DNA of 64,000 nucleotides, from contig NC_064677.1 in assembly GCF_023278565.1 (NCBI RefSeq), positions 3,162,001-3,226,000 on the forward strand, given 5' to 3'. The notes beneath the pieces are model-generated. The model had not been told where the DNA came from. It ran no database searches and was given only the letters and a program-made list of their open reading frames with translations. Made by a program: the position numbers and the translations under genes. Every line of letters starts with the position of its first letter. The first letter of the stretch is position 1. The stretch comes from Colletotrichum lupini. Its lineage: Eukaryota > Ascomycota > Sordariomycetes > Glomerellales > Glomerellaceae. This document shows, piece by piece, positions 22,279 to 36,627 of the stretch.

Positions 22279-25200
22279 TATACTAAATTATATACGAGAG
22301 GCGAGTTAGAGGCGCTTATATTAAAATAAAAGTACTAGTACGAGTATATTATGGTAATATTATAATTTCAAAAACTATGATCGTCTTTTTTAGTTAGTAA
22401 TTTCCCTAGTTATAAACTCGAAATAGAACCTATAGCTATCTAAATATAAATAAAAGAGTAGAAACTAGCCTCTTATTAGTAAGATATATCGCTTAGAGCT
22501 TTTTATATAATTAGCGTTTATTTTTAGAATTATATTAACTAGTTATAATTCGCTATTAATATTTTAAATAAATCGATAATTAAATTAAAATCCGTACGCT
22601 TTTTACTATTTATTTTTATTATAGCTACGCCGCGGTATATAGTTAATGTTTTATTTAATAATTTTATATTAAGACTTATTACGCTCGTTATAAATAAAGT
22701 AAGTATTAGTATTAATTATTACTACGCTTACGCTATAGTATAAGATAAAATAATATATAAACTCGTAATAGAGATTAATAGCGCGAGGACGACTAAGGAG
22801 CTATAACTAAAAACCCTAGATAACTAAGGTACTTATATTAAAAGCTTAGAATACGATATAGCGTAGCTATAAATAATAATTTCTCAGTATATAATACGAA
22901 TCTTATTATAATATAGGAATTTCTTTTTACTAATAATAATTTATTATAGAGACCTAAAGTACGAATTTGAGATATCTTAATTTAATTATGTTAGGATTTA
23001 TACGAGGGCCTTGCCCTATTACTAGTGCTAATAAAGATAGAGGTAAATAATACTTTTATATTTTATATAATAGTAGTTAAATAGCGAGTAACGTTAAGGA
23101 CAATATAAAACGAGACTAACTAGCTAGGTCTAAGTAATACGAATACTAAGGTATTATTAGCTATATCGAGAGTATAAAAAATAGTAACTTTTAAAATTAT
23201 ATTAATATAAAAGCTAGCCGTTAGTATATATAATATAACTAGACGTTATTAAAAATAGGGTTTATAACTTTTTTAATAACGCTAGCTATATAGATAGTAA
23301 TATAGCCCCGCGTAGTAGCTTTCGTATATATAATTAATTTATACTTTTACTTATTCATTTTATTAAATAAGAAGTATATAGTTTTTAATAAGTCTCGTTA
23401 CCTCTAAGTAGCGTTATAATAAATGTATTAATAATCTCGTAATAAGTTAGACTATTAATTTAGTAATTTATTTACTAAACGCCCTATTATTATAGCTAAA
23501 TAACCTTATCTTATTAAAAAGTAGTTTATATTATAAGTCCCTATAGCTTATTAAAAGAAGTAAATAAGGCTTAAAACGTAGAGAACGACTTTTTACGCTC
23601 TATATTAAGGATTATATCTAAGTTATTTTACGTTAATACCTCTAAGTAACTATACTTATTATATTAGTATCGTAATAGTTATATTTAAAAACAAGGACGG
23701 ACCTTAAAGCGCCTTAAAAAAGATAAAGCTATTCGAAATCGCGTTATTAAATAACGATCTTAAAGTTTAATTAAAAAAGGTCTAGATATTAACGAGATAC
23801 TAATATAAATAAGATCGGGTAGTTCCGCGGGATAGCTAAAAATCTATTGCTTTATTTAGTTAAAATATATAAAAAGGGTCTTAGTAAGTAAATAAGTACT
23901 ATAGGGGTATATTTATCTCTTTAGGGACCTTATTAAAGTTAATTCTATAGCTTTTAACTATCTTAATTTAGAACTAATTTAGGTAATTTAATTAATAAAC
24001 CTTAAGGCCTAAACTAGTTTAATTAAGGGCTAGGGGCGACGTTTTTAAACTTATTCGTTTAGTAATAAATTTATTATTTATATTAAACCTTATTTTATTT
24101 TATAAAGAAGGATATATTTTTATTTGTTATTTTTTATAGGCTAGACGAGCCGTACGATACGAGTTAGGCCTTATAGCCTTTTAGTCTTTATTTATAGCTT
24201 ATTTTTACTCGTAGTTTACTAAATAAGCTATAACCGTTTCTTAGTAATTTAATATAATTGCGGTATATAATAGGCCGTAATTAAAGCCCTGAAATAAAGT
24301 TAGGCCTCGTTTAACTTTTTTATAATTTTAGTATTTATATAGAGCTATACGTATTTATATAACTATAGGGTTAATAAGAAGTATAAAGTACTATAAGCCT
24401 TATTCTTTTAAAAGTACTTACTTAATACCATAAGTAATTCCCTATAGATTTTATAAGCTTATAAACTAGTCCTTATAACTTTATTACATATTTACGTCGT
24501 TTAAACTTTATTTAAAAAAGATAAGAACTATTAACTCGTATAAGCTAGTTAGTTAATTATATAATGTTTAAAAGGTTATATACTCTTGAATAAAAGTAAT
24601 TAATTAATCGTTAGGCTTAAGGTTTAATATATATTATAAGTGAATAAATAAACGTTTTACTATACTTATTATATATTATCGCTTTTATATATTTATATAC
24701 CCTCTTTATATCCGCCTTATAAGCTATATTCTAACGAGCTTAAGACGTTTTTTAATAAGCTACTTATTAACTCGTCCTAAGACGGTATATATAGGCCCTC
24801 GTACTCTTATAAATTAAAATATTATAAAAAAAGGACGCTCTTAGAAGTACGTTCTATAACCCTAATAGCTTTTTAAAACTAGCTAACCCTTATAGCTTTA
24901 ATGAGTACGTTAATTTATTTTTATTAGTTAGTATTTTATAATATAGCTATTAATAATCTTAGTTCTATTACTAAGTAGCTAGAGAGGTTAACGTACTTAT
25001 TACTCTATTTTATTATTAGCTTTTATTATTATTTTAGAGTATTTTCTTACTTAGTTAAGTTTAAAATAACTCCCCTTAAACGCGATTTATAAAATAAAAT
25101 AGTAAGCCGCTACTATAATACGGCTCGGTTTAATTCTAACCTATTTTATATTTAATAAATTATATACTAATAAATACTACGTAAGAGAGAGTATAGCCGC

Positions 25201-28200
25201 CGCCTTTATATTTATAGTACTAATTTAATAAAAGAATACGAACGGGCTTAGTATTTTAAATAAGTTATTTAAAACTTTAAGTATAACTAATTTAATAAAT
25301 AGGATATTTCCTAGTTAGTACCGCTTTATAAAACTACTATTAAGTTTAAACATAAAAAGTATGCTTAATCTTTCGAACTCGACTATAATAGTAAAAATAA
25401 CTACTCCGACTAGGTTAAAATAGTATTTTAAAATAACCCTAACTAAGAAAAATCGGTTAAGGCAGCTTATTATTAAGTAGACCGTCTCGAGGGGGATATA
25501 AAAATAAGTACCGAACTAAATAAACTTGATATAAATCTATAATTATAACGCCTATCTATTCTTTACGCACTCTTAAATCTCTATATAATAGCATAGAAGC
25601 AAAGCTTTTTATTAGTTTTTATATTAATATTAGCCTAACTCGCTCGTTATTAATAATCTTATTTACTTTAAGTATTCTTAAAATAATAAGGTTAGCGCTA
25701 TTATACTCTTTAATAATTTCTAAGTTATTTTTATAAAGTAAATACTACTCATTATCTACTTTATATAAGCGCGTTATTAAGATATTTTAGGTTTATAAAA
25801 GCTTACTATTTTTAATATACTACTTTATTACTTATATTTAGAAGCGTTCGTAAGAGTTAAGAGTACGGCTAGCTATAAATAATACTAAAAAAGGGCACGA
25901 GCTCTAATAGTTAATATCCTTAGAGAGTTTCTTTATTTTTTCAATTGTCTATAAGAGCGGAAGTTAGCTACTTTTATTATTTATAATAGGGCCTACTTAA
26001 TAGCTTTTTTAGATTTATTTATAAAGCGGGTTTTGGCCTTTTTTGTTCTTTTATACCCCTTCTTTCGGGGAGACGTCTAAGTTCTTACCCCTTTTACTAT
26101 TATATAAAATACGAATCCTACTCTATAATATATATTAATATTAATATAGGTCTTTACGTTTTATATTTAATTATATATAAATTAATCCTACCCGCTTATT
26201 AACGTCTTTTAGTTAATAATAATAATAACCGTAAAATAGCGTTATAATATCCGACCCTAAAAAAAATAGAAGCTATTTATTATTTTATTTTCTAAAACCT
26301 TTTTAGTAACGTAGTAAAACGTATAAATTTCGTACTAATTAGTGAAGATTTTATAAGCCTTTTGCGTAGGGAATCTCCGAGATATTTAGTATTTTAATAA
26401 CTATACTTATAACGCTAGGTAGGCTATTTAATCACTTACTACTTCGTATTATTAAATACTTATTATAACCTAAAAAGGAGAGAAGTAGTTTTTAAAGGCC
26501 TTACGTTAGCTATATAGGACCTATTAATCAATTAAAATATAACTAAAATAACCGCGTTTAATATACTATTTTCTTATACTATAACGACTATTATAACGAT
26601 AGCGGTCTTTTATATATAAGGACTCCTCTATATTTAATTAATAGTTATTAAGAATTATAATTTTTTATAGAGATCTAAATACTACCTATTATTATTTTTA
26701 GGACTTATTAGGTCGAACGGGGTATATATATAGGACTTTATTTTATATAAAAATATTAAGTAATAGTAATAGAAGTAGCTCCGTAATAATATATAGTTAG
26801 CTTTAGATCGTACGGATATAGACCTACGAGTTCGAAGTCTTCTATAGTTATTACTAAACCAGTTTTAAATAGTAAAAAATAAAAAGGTTAAGAAATAGTT
26901 AAGTAAAAGAGGCGATTTATATTATAGCCTATTAGCTTATTATCGCTAAGTATTCTCCGCACTACCTATATCGTTTTAGTATTTACTTTAACTTAGTTAT
27001 ACTCCTAGAACCCGGTTTTTTATAATCTAAAATAGAAATATAAATTAATATATCTAATATTTAAATTATAAGTTTATTTTATAGCGTATTATACCTATTT
27101 TTACTTCGATAATATAGTCCCTTTTTATTTTTAAGTAGTATAGGTTTATATTATTAATACTAACTTACTTAATAGGTCTTAAATACTCTCTTAAGTCCGA
27201 TTTATAAACGTAAATATTAAAAGCTAAGCCTAATACGATATAGCTAATCTCTCTTAGGTAGGTATATAATAAGGGCTATAAATAGTAAAAAGAATTAGAT
27301 AAAATAGGGCGGGCCGGTACGGATATTATTAAATATTTCTACTTAAACCCGGACTAAATACTATTTTAAGGCCCGGGCCCCTCTTTAGCTAAGAGCTATT
27401 ACTAAGGTTAGTATACCCTATAGCTAACCGAGTAATAATAAACCTAGAATTAAAAACGGTTTTATATAGTATAAGAGGTTCGTAAATATTAATAATATAT
27501 AGGAGTATAATATAAGCGTTTATCCGAAGTAATAAGTAATCTTAAGAATTAGGTAGGTATAAACGAGCTAAGATTCGGAATTCAAAGTAATTTTTAGTAC
27601 TTATTAATATTATATCGTTTTTATTATTAATATAATACTATAAATAACGCTACTTTTTTAAAAAGAAGAAGTACTATTATAAGCTCCCCTTACCCCCGCT
27701 CCCCCCCTTTTTTATTATTATTATCCTATTAAGTATAGATAGATAGTACTTTTACTAAGGGCGGGGTAGAGTTAATAAGAGCTTATAAATTTATAAAGTA
27801 AACTAATAGGGATACAGGACCTCTATTTCTTATAGATTCTAAATATACTAGAGGTACTAGCAATTTCTATTAATATGTAATAGTATATTACAATCTAAGT
27901 AACCTTTTCGAGTTATCTACCGTTGTTACTAAGTAATAGTATTCCTAAATATCTCCTTTAAAACCTTCTTACTACCACAATAGGTATAAGGTAAAGATAC
28001 TGTCCTTAATCCCTTTTTATATTATTCTTATAGAATAGAAGTATTCCTTTTATTTATAGCCCGTCTAGGCCGTAATAGTCTTCGCCCGCTTATTAATAAT
28101 CCAAACCGTTAAATAAGCTAAGTAGCTAGTAACTACCGCTATTAATAATAAGTTTTTACCTTTTTCTACCTAGGGCTGCCCTAGAGCTATAGTAAAAAGC

Positions 28201-30680
28201 TATTTATAACTACTATTTTTAGTAAGAAATTCTAAGTAATCGACTACTAGCCCCCTCGACGAATAGGGTAGTTATACTAATAATAGGACCTTATTTAGTT
28301 ACTTATATTAACCCTATTTATTTTATAATTATATTTATTAATCGCCCTAGGGATTAGAAGGTTTTTATAAATATTTAGGCTAAAGACTTACTAAGCGGCC
28401 TTTTTAGTAATAATATTCCTAGCTAAGTAATAGCGGCTATAAATAACTTCTTACCTATTTTAAAAAATAGTTAATAAGAAGAGTACGAGGGTATTATTCT
28501 TTTATATAAATTAGTTAACCTATTTTCTAGTTAGCTAGGTTTAGCGGGGCTAAGTAAGTTAATAACCTACCTCCCTATTTAAAATAAGGATATAATATAT
28601 ATCCCCTTATAAAATACCCCGTCCTTTAGTGTTTTTTTTAGTAATAAGAATTTTATTTATTTTACTATCTTTTTAATAAGTACTAAAAACTCTAACTTAT
28701 TACTTCCGTAGGATATAAAAAAGACGTATAAAAGTAAAAAGGTTATTAAGAAATACGTAATAAGTTATAGCTAGTAATAAGGAAATAAGCGTTATTATAA
28801 CCCGCTACGTTAATATTAACAAAGCTAGCTTTTTAGTAGCTACCCCGGCTAGCCGGGCCTAGGGGACTAATACGTATAGGCCCTTTTTATATACGTATCA
28901 TAATTACTATATATAATAGTTAAACTAGGTAAGGATCTAGATCTTATAGCTAGTTAGGATAGGTTTTATTAGGATCGTTATTGTTTTAAAAGATCCATTA
29001 GTAAATCGGATTATAACCTCGTTAATTATAAAATTAGAACTAAGTTTATAAAGAGAATCCCTAGTCTCTTAAATAAAAGCTAATTATTAATTAACTTTTT
29101 AATATATATTTAGTATTTAATCTTAGGTCTAGCCCCGGCCCTAGCTAGGCTATGGGCGCTTTTTAAGCTAGAATTCCGTAAAGTTAAATATCCTTAGTTA
29201 TTAAAATAGTAGTTAGAAACGGTCCTGGAATATAAACTATATAAATAGGTAAATAAGATCCTCCTTTTATTACTAAGTTAACTAATAGGTTAATAATTTA
29301 GATTTTCTATAGATCCTTATATATAATAGGATCCCTAAAAAAAGATAGATCTGGTTTCTTAAAGTCTTTTTCTATTTATATATTCTAGCCCGTTTAGCTC
29401 TAGGGCCCTCCCTAAGTAACGGCGCTATATTCCTTTATTAAACCTACTACTTAACGAGGCCTTATAAAACGTACTATATAAATAGGTTAAGCAGGCTTAT
29501 TAGTAGCCCCCGTACTTCTTAGGCCCGGGCTAGTATATTAAAAAGCTAAAACAAACTTAAAAAGCTATACTTAGTAGCTAGAGGTTCGTAGGGCCGCACT
29601 ATTACTATATTATAGCGTTCTAATATATAATTTATATTATAAGTAGTAATAAGGTCTTTTAAATAAACCTTAATTATTATATAGCTACGCACGGAAGTAA
29701 TAAAAGCGTTAGACGCGATAAAAGTATTAAAATTACTAAAAAGTATTATAGTATTATTTAAGATAGTAATAATAGTAGTAATAATAAGTAAAAAAACAGA
29801 GGGATAAGTAACGTATTATTAAGTACCCCTTTTAACGTAGAGAAAGAATAGGTAAAAATAAGTATTTCGTAATCTTAGTAAAAGTACTATCTATCCGCAC
29901 CCGATAGAATACCGTAATAGCTTATAATAAATAGGGTTTAAAGAGGCGCAATTAAGCATTGTCCTTCTTATACTTATTATAAAATAAGTATAGCTTACTT
30001 AAGGTCGATTAATACTTTAGGGTACTTACCTAGAGCCTAAATCCTTACGAAAATAGTAAAAAGCTATCTAGTTATAGCTATTATAAATTAAGATTCGATT
30101 TTAATTTTTTATATATAGGTCTACGTTATTCCTAATATTATTTATATAAGAGCTATATTATCTTTTATAAACAATTAGGCTCTTAGGACAGCCCGTTTTC
30201 TAGCTCTATCGTAAAAAGGTGCGGGAGGAGTATAGTTAAAATAGGTTTTAAAATAATAATATTCAATTCGTAATACCTAAGCTAAGACCTCATAAATAAA
30301 AACGGCTATATCTAGTAAAAAGCATTATTTCGATATTATATATAAGTTAAATCTTATTTCTTATTATAATTTTATTACTTAAGCTATTCGCTTTACCGAT
30401 CGGTAAAGCTATAGGTTCTTTAGTAATTTTAATATAATAAAATAAATAGTCTCCGGAGAAGTACTCCTAACGCATAGGTCCTATCCCTATATATTAGCTA
30501 TTATTAAATATAAGATCTCTAAGAACTTATATAACTAAGAAGTAAGACGAGTATAACTATAAAAGACTATTATATTTACTATAAGATTTTATTATTAGCT
30601 TAGCTATGCTACTTACTTAAGTATTAATACCCCTTATTATAAAAAATATATTACTTAACCTTTTTTAGCTAGCTATAACT

Positions 30681-31864
30681 ATGCGTATAGTCGTTTATTA
30701 TAGTATGCTTTTTAAAATAATAGTTCAGGATATTACTAAGCTAATAATTCTAAACGAGACGGATATTATTATTTAAGTAACTACTTTAGTAATATATAGA
30801 TCCGACTTATATATTTATTACGGTTATATAAGTAGTGCCCCGCTATAAATAATAAGCTACGAAGTAATAAGCTATATTTTAAAAATCGGTAACGCCGTAT
30901 CTTTTTTCGCTTTCGGGGACTATATTATTATTCCTAATACCGTATTAGTAAATTACTTAGAAATAGAGCCGGCGTTAAAAAAGTATTTCGGTTTTAGTAA
31001 TAGTAACATAGGCCTTAGTAAGTTATAAAGTTAGAGTAATCCGATTTAATAACCGTACTATGCGTATTAAATAATATATTAATAACGAAACGCATAGCTA
31101 AATACGTAAGGGTACTTTTTACTAAAACTAACTTAATCCCTATTTTATTAACTTAGGAAACTACTAATTTAACGATTAAGTACGATTATTTAATTATTAT
31201 AAATATTTTCGTTACGGGGTAAGCTAATATTAACTATACCGGGTTCGAATTTAGTAATTCCGTTATTATTTTCGGGGTAAGACCTATTAGGCTATTATTT
31301 ACTTATTTTACTATTTTACGCGGGGCTTTTAAAATCTATATTATTAATTATATAAAAGAGCGCCTCGGGCTTATAACTTTTATGAAAACTATCCTAATTA
31401 ACTTTATGAATAAAAATCCCATTACCTAAATCTTAGCTTATAAACTACGCAAAATAATACGTACTATAAACTATATTAATATAAAAGTATTAAATCCCGG
31501 CTTTAAAATAAACGAGAGTATTATATTATAATAAATAATTAATATAGCCTATTTTAAAAGAGGTATTAGTTAGTTAAGTATATATTAGTCTTAAAAAAGT
31601 TCTTTTAATATACTATATAGTAATAATATCTTACTTACTATCCCCTTTTCTACTTTAACCTTTCCTATTAAGAACTTAAGCTTTTAAATAGGAGTAGTTA
31701 ACTCGAAGTAATACGCCCCTTAGTTAATTAACCTTATTAATAATAGTAAAGCGCACCCTAGCTTTATTATTAATATAATTATTAGTATTAAAGATACTTT
31801 AGAATACTATAAACGCTTTAATATTAAAATAGAGGCTAAGGTAGCTATTTACTTTTTAAAATAA
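30681..31864 (+). pseudogene. Zinc-dependent alcohol/formaldehyde dehydrogenase, RIPed, with intron
   Basis: The ancestor was a medium-chain zinc dehydrogenase close to glutathione-independent formaldehyde dehydrogenases, oxidising an alcohol or aldehyde with NAD. From ATG 30681 the frame reads MRIVVYYSMLFKIIVQDITK, then VTTLVIYRSDLYIYYG (family ICGSDLHxYHG, catalytic zinc Cys now Tyr), ISYEVISYILKIGNAV (family GHExIGY) and GDYIIIPN. A GT-AG intron of 80 bases (31018-31097) then restores the frame, giving GL-TKYVRVLFTKTNLIPI. The NAD fold follows (SVIIFGVRPIRLL, family FGAGPVGLL) and then LRGAFKIYI, KERLGL, INFMNKNPIT. The C-terminus LINLINNSKAHPSFI...DTLEYYKRF precedes the stop at 31862. Length is about 367 codons, normal for the family. 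All lesions are stops or missense of the RIP type. Confidence 0.85.
31018..31097 (+). other. Predicted spliceosomal intron inside the dehydrogenase relic
   Basis: The donor is GTAAGT and the acceptor ATAG, 80 bases apart, a typical fungal intron length. Removing it joins two frames (position class changes by two) into a continuous dehydrogenase sequence, NIGLTKYVRV, which matches the family. The intron shows that the gene copy was genomic DNA, not a reverse-transcribed copy. Confidence 0.6.
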
Positions 31865-34176
31865 AGAGCTTAGTTTCATAAAAGTATGCGTATATATATA
31901 AGTAGAGCTAACGGTTTATATACTAAATACGGATTCTAACGTTAATATAGAGCCTTAGCTAAGAATATACTTTTCAATAATTCTTTTTATAAAGCTCTTT
32001 TCCTTAATAAAATATGTTAGTAATTAACTAATCTTACCGCTACTCGATTTTAAAATAGTCTATAAATACTCCTTTATAAAATAGAATAGGAAATAGAGGT
32101 TAGGGTAATAAGTAAAATTTTATATTAAACAGATTTAGTAAGAAAGCTTAGTAAGTAGGTAATACGTACTTTACTAATTAGTTATTCTTCATTATAAATC
32201 TCTTTATTAGAGGATTAGCTATATATAAAGGTCGATATATCCTTACTCGTTACTATACGTAACTCGAAACGCTATTAAGCTCATAGTCTTAAAATAAAGT
32301 ATATAGTTCGAGATACTATCTCGGTTATTTTTATTTTAATATGCTTTATTTAGACATACCCGAGATATAATCATAAATAATAGGGTTAGAAATATTAAAT
32401 CTTACTACGCACGGTTTTAGAACGTTTACTACTACTCTTTCTTAACGTATAGCTTTTATGATTAGATATACTAATAAGATTTAGCGCGGGGCGAGTACGG
32501 AATATTTAAGAAAAATCTATATTTACTTAGAAGGTTAGTAGAAGTATACTTATTAAATTATATACATAGAGGCCTTAGAAATAGCTTATTTATATTATTA
32601 ATACTTAAACTAAGCCGATATTAATATACTAGAGGGATTCTATTTTATATAATATACTTATTAATACCTCGCGCATCGGCTTAAGTAATATTAAATCTAT
32701 TAAATTAATATTCAATATAGTATTTATTAAGGTTATATAGTTCCTTAAGACTTACCGAGGAGTATTAATACGATAAATATAATAATAATAGATACTAAAA
32801 GCGTATAGCTAATATAATTAATTATTAGAGTCATAATTAACGTTAATAAAATAGTAAAATATATTATAATATAAAGATATAAAGTAATCGCCCTTAATTT
32901 TAAAATAGATTTTATTATATATTAAAAGGGTACTGCTTCTTCGCTACGGAAAACGTTACGTTAAACGAGTCTATTAGCTAATAATAATACTTTATAATAT
33001 TAATAATAGGTTACTTAATATTTAACGTAACGATCGTCTGAGTAAGAGGTAATACTAACCTCTATAGCTTACTATTACTTTTATCGCGGTTTTTTATAAA
33101 CTTAGTTAAAGATATTATTTATTATATTTAATTTTATATTAATATAGGCGCATTTAGCTTACTTTATAAAATTACCTATAGTTCTTTAGTAGCGTTAATA
33201 ATAATAATAGTCGTACATTTAACTACGTCTGATTTTATAATATATTCCGTAACTTACCCTCGAGATTTTCGTAGCTTAAACTATTCGTAGTTATAAGCGC
33301 TTTAACTACATAGCTATGACTATTAATCCGTTTTACTTAGAGATACTAAAAAAGATATAAAGGGTTATATTTAGTAGTTTAATAATATTTATATTAATTC
33401 CGATCTCGCTTTTAATATTATTTTTAAATATTAGTAAACGACGATTTTAGAAAGATTTTTTAGCGTATTAATTGTCTATTTTTAGTAAGGAGCTACCTTA
33501 TTTAGAAATAGACCTATTCGATTTTAAGCAGAGACCCGTATTAAAATAATACTAAAAGAGCTAGTATACGAGTTTAGGTCTACTTCTAATCTATAAATAC
33601 TTAGTATTACCGTTACTAAATATAAAGCTACTTAATTTCTTATTTAAAACTTACTAAATACGGTATACGAATATAGTTTTCTTTTTAATACTATTTATCT
33701 GCCTTTTACGATAACTATTTAGTTTTATAATTAGTATAGCGATCTTTTTTTAAAAACTATAAACCCGACCGTTAATTACGAATGTTATAGGAAAACTATT
33801 TAAAGTTCTAGTTCTATCTAACTTATACTAAAATATACTAACTTTATTATAGCTAAATCTCTAGGTACGGTTATAATTACGACGTACTAATCTAAGTCCT
33901 AGCTTTATAAATTAGGGCTTTAGTAACTAATAAAAAAAGACAAGAAACTTATATAAAATTCGATTAAATAAAATTACCCGAACTATAATACTTAAACGTT
34001 ATACTACTCCGTAGTTTAACTCCGTAGCGCTAATAAAGGCTCGATAGTCTTTTATAATTATTATAAATACTACTATAAATTAGTATTATAGCCGAATTAT
34101 TAAGTCTCTAACTATATAACTCTTCTTTTTAAATTTAAGGAGGATAATTAATATAATAAAGAGCTAGTAGCTAGCA
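31865..34176. other. RIP-mutated DNA, no gene identified
   Basis: This stretch downstream of the dehydrogenase relic is full of stops. The plus strand around 33.28-33.55 kb reads as a long fairly open frame (KRFNYIAMTINPFYLEIL, then a hydrophobic run), which could be part of another dead gene. I could not assign it. Confidence 0.45.
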
Positions 34177-34286
34177 GGGGGGGGGGGGGGGCAATCCCAT
34201 GTTAATAGATAAAGGAAAAGTTAGAATTTATAACCATTTTTTTTTTTTTTTTATTAATAGAAAAAGTAAAAAAAATAAGAAAAAAA

Positions 34287-34321
<35 letters not shown>

Positions 34322-34370
34322 TACCTCGTTAGATAGTAAAGGGATAGTTAGACTTTATAAACCATTTTTC
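34177..34370. repeat. Tandem pair of poly-G-headed units (G15 and G32)
   Basis: Runs of 15 G (34177-34191) and 32 G (34287-34318) each lead into about 60 bases of related sequence: after the G run both copies read CA, then GTTAxATA...AAAGG...AGTTAGA.TTTATAA.CCATTTTT. The unit length is about 127 bases. A 16-T run (34237-34252) ends the first copy. CA dinucleotides survive here. The pair looks like a small tandem duplication; function is unknown. Confidence 0.75.
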
Positions 34371-36612
34371 TTTTTTAATTTAATAAGGTAATATTATATT
34401 ATATAGCCCGAAATCGACGAGTCTATAATAATCAATTTTAACAAAAACTCGTAAGAATTTTATACTAATTTACGTCCTAAAATTCGATCTATACTCTATT
34501 ATATACTTTAAATAAGCGATTATAATAATAAAAAGATTAAAAATTAGTAAGTTTTATATAAATAAAAAGGGAATATTAAATATCTTTATACTATCTTTGC
34601 GTAATAGTTATAAGCCCGGTTATTATAATATTTATACTAGTAACTTTTTAAGGGTTTGCGCTAAGTATAGTATAGCTTTTATCTAATAAGGTTATTAATA
34701 TAACGATAAACGAAGCTTCGTAGCTAGAGGCTATATATAAGAATTAAAATTAGAAATAGGAGAGAAATAGCTCTAGATAGTAGAGTTAGCTCGGTATATT
34801 ATATATAACTTAATTTTTAGCCTTAGTATTAATATAAAATCTATCCCTTAATTTAGATCTATTTCGTTAATTATTAAATTCAAAGTTAAGGAATGTTTTA
34901 GTAAAGAAGGTTTTATTAACCCTATTTTTTTTAACCCGAACCTTTATATTTCCTTTTTACTTAGTACTTTTTAATAAGATAAGCTAATTATATACTAATA
35001 ATAACTCGCTCGCGCATTATCCTTATAGCTATATTAAATAGGCTACTTAGGTTCTATTATATTATCCCTCGATTAAAAAGTAGCTCTTCATACCTCTTAA
35101 TAAGAATAATACTTTAAGTAAGCTCTATTTTATATTATTTTAAATAGCTCGAGTATTTAGTACCGCCGTTAATATTTATTTAGCTACTATATTTACTAAT
35201 ATATCCTCTATTAACTTTATAATAATATAATATCGGACTAGTCGTACTAAAGTAGCTATAGTTATAATCGATAGTTTAATATTAATATATTTACGATAAG
35301 TTTAGTGTATAAAATGCTACTCTTATAAATATCCCTACTTTATTATTTATAAAGTATATGGATAATATATAGACTAATAGAGATTACTATATTTTTATTA
35401 AAACCTAAGGTATACGGACCTATTATAGCGTTACTTACTTAATAAAAAGTGGAGTTAAAAAGAAGTATTTATTAGTTCGTAAGGATTAATATAATAAATA
35501 TAAGAGTTATAGTATAATTTATAAGTCCTTAAGTTATTTTATAAGTAACTAGGCTTAGCCTAATATAGCTCGATCTAGTTAGCCTATATTAAACTCGCCG
35601 CTACTTATTCTATACGAGCTATTTCTCGCTCGTAGTAATTCGTAAGCCGTTATATTTATATATATAATACGTATATATTAGTTTTTAAAATATATTTATA
35701 AAACCTAACGGGGTTTTTATATATATTTTAAAAGAGGGGGCGGTATAGTTATAAATTAAAAATAAAAATTTACGAGGTTATAAAAAACGCTATATTATAA
35801 ATTATAGATTACTACCCTAACTTCCTATTTAAGCTATGTTTATAAATATTCTAACTAGCTCCTTTTCTAAGGGCTATAAAGACTAGATTATTATATAAGA
35901 TTAGTACGATAGTATAATTAGTAAATATTACTATATTTTAAGCGGATTATTAAAAAACAGATAGTAGTATATAAATAACTAGATTCAGTAAATTAAATAT
36001 AGTTATAATAGTAATAAGAAAAGCTTTTTCAGAGAGACGTTACCTCGTTTTTATACTTCTATAATAAGTAGTACTAATAACTTTATTATTTATTAATTAA
36101 AAACAAGGCTTTAATTACTACTTTATAGAGCTTAGTACCCTATATAGGCTAGTGTATTATAACGTACCCGATATACCTCGTTTACGGCCTACTTAAATAA
36201 GAATATAGCTAAAATACTTACTAAGTTAATATATTTTATAAGGAGATAATTAGTTAATTAAGGGGATATATAGGGGTTTATAAATATAGAGGGTATTAAA
36301 AAAAAAGTATAAAGCAGAGCTCTTAGCTATATACTCGCGAAGAAGTATAGGATTTATATACTATTTTTTAGTAACGTAAACTAGTAAGGATTATTATTAA
36401 AAAGTTAGTACGAAGTTTATTATTACTTACTTACTACATTTTACTATCTCTAATCTTACTACTTTAGTTACCTAATTTACCTCTCGATATAAATAAATAA
36501 TTAGCCTAACTAATCGTACGTAATCCTTATATTTATAGTATAGGAAATAGTACTAGGTAGATAAGTAATATATAGTTTAAGTCCCCGTAATTTACGTATT
36601 TTATTATTTTTA
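34371..36612. other. RIP-mutated DNA, no gene identified
   Basis: AT-rich and stop-dense on both strands. I see no recognisable protein, repeat or RNA gene in it. Confidence 0.5.
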
Positions 36613-36627
36613 GGGGGGGGGGGGGGG
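36613..36627. repeat. Run of 15 G
   Basis: A third long G homopolymer, the same length as the one at 34177-34191 and 2.4 kb from it. It is likewise followed by CA, and then by sequence richer in CA and TG than its surroundings. Confidence 0.9.

Larger units (their letters stand above)
18356..30680. other. 12 kb of RIP-mutated DNA, no gene identified
   Basis: The composition is the same as the left flank and the stretch is full of TAA/TAG. Read-through gives protein-like runs at a few places: minus strand 19392-19859, plus strand about 23.4-23.9 kb, and plus strand about 24.85-25.45 kb (for example TPLKRDL near 25.07 kb). None matched a family I know. A pyrimidine-rich stretch lies at about 20,800-20,840, and 13 consecutive C lie at 22266-22278. 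Confidence 0.5.

Noticed and set aside
26360..27300. Possible sugar transporter or receptor remnants on the plus strand
   Set aside because: Hydrophobic runs appear in several frames because the DNA is so AT-rich; no conserved motif could be aligned.
31106..31156. A 51-base GT-AG segment that looks like a fungal intron
   Set aside because: It reads as part of the dehydrogenase itself (YVRVLFTKTNLIPI); the 31018-31097 segment explains the frame change instead.
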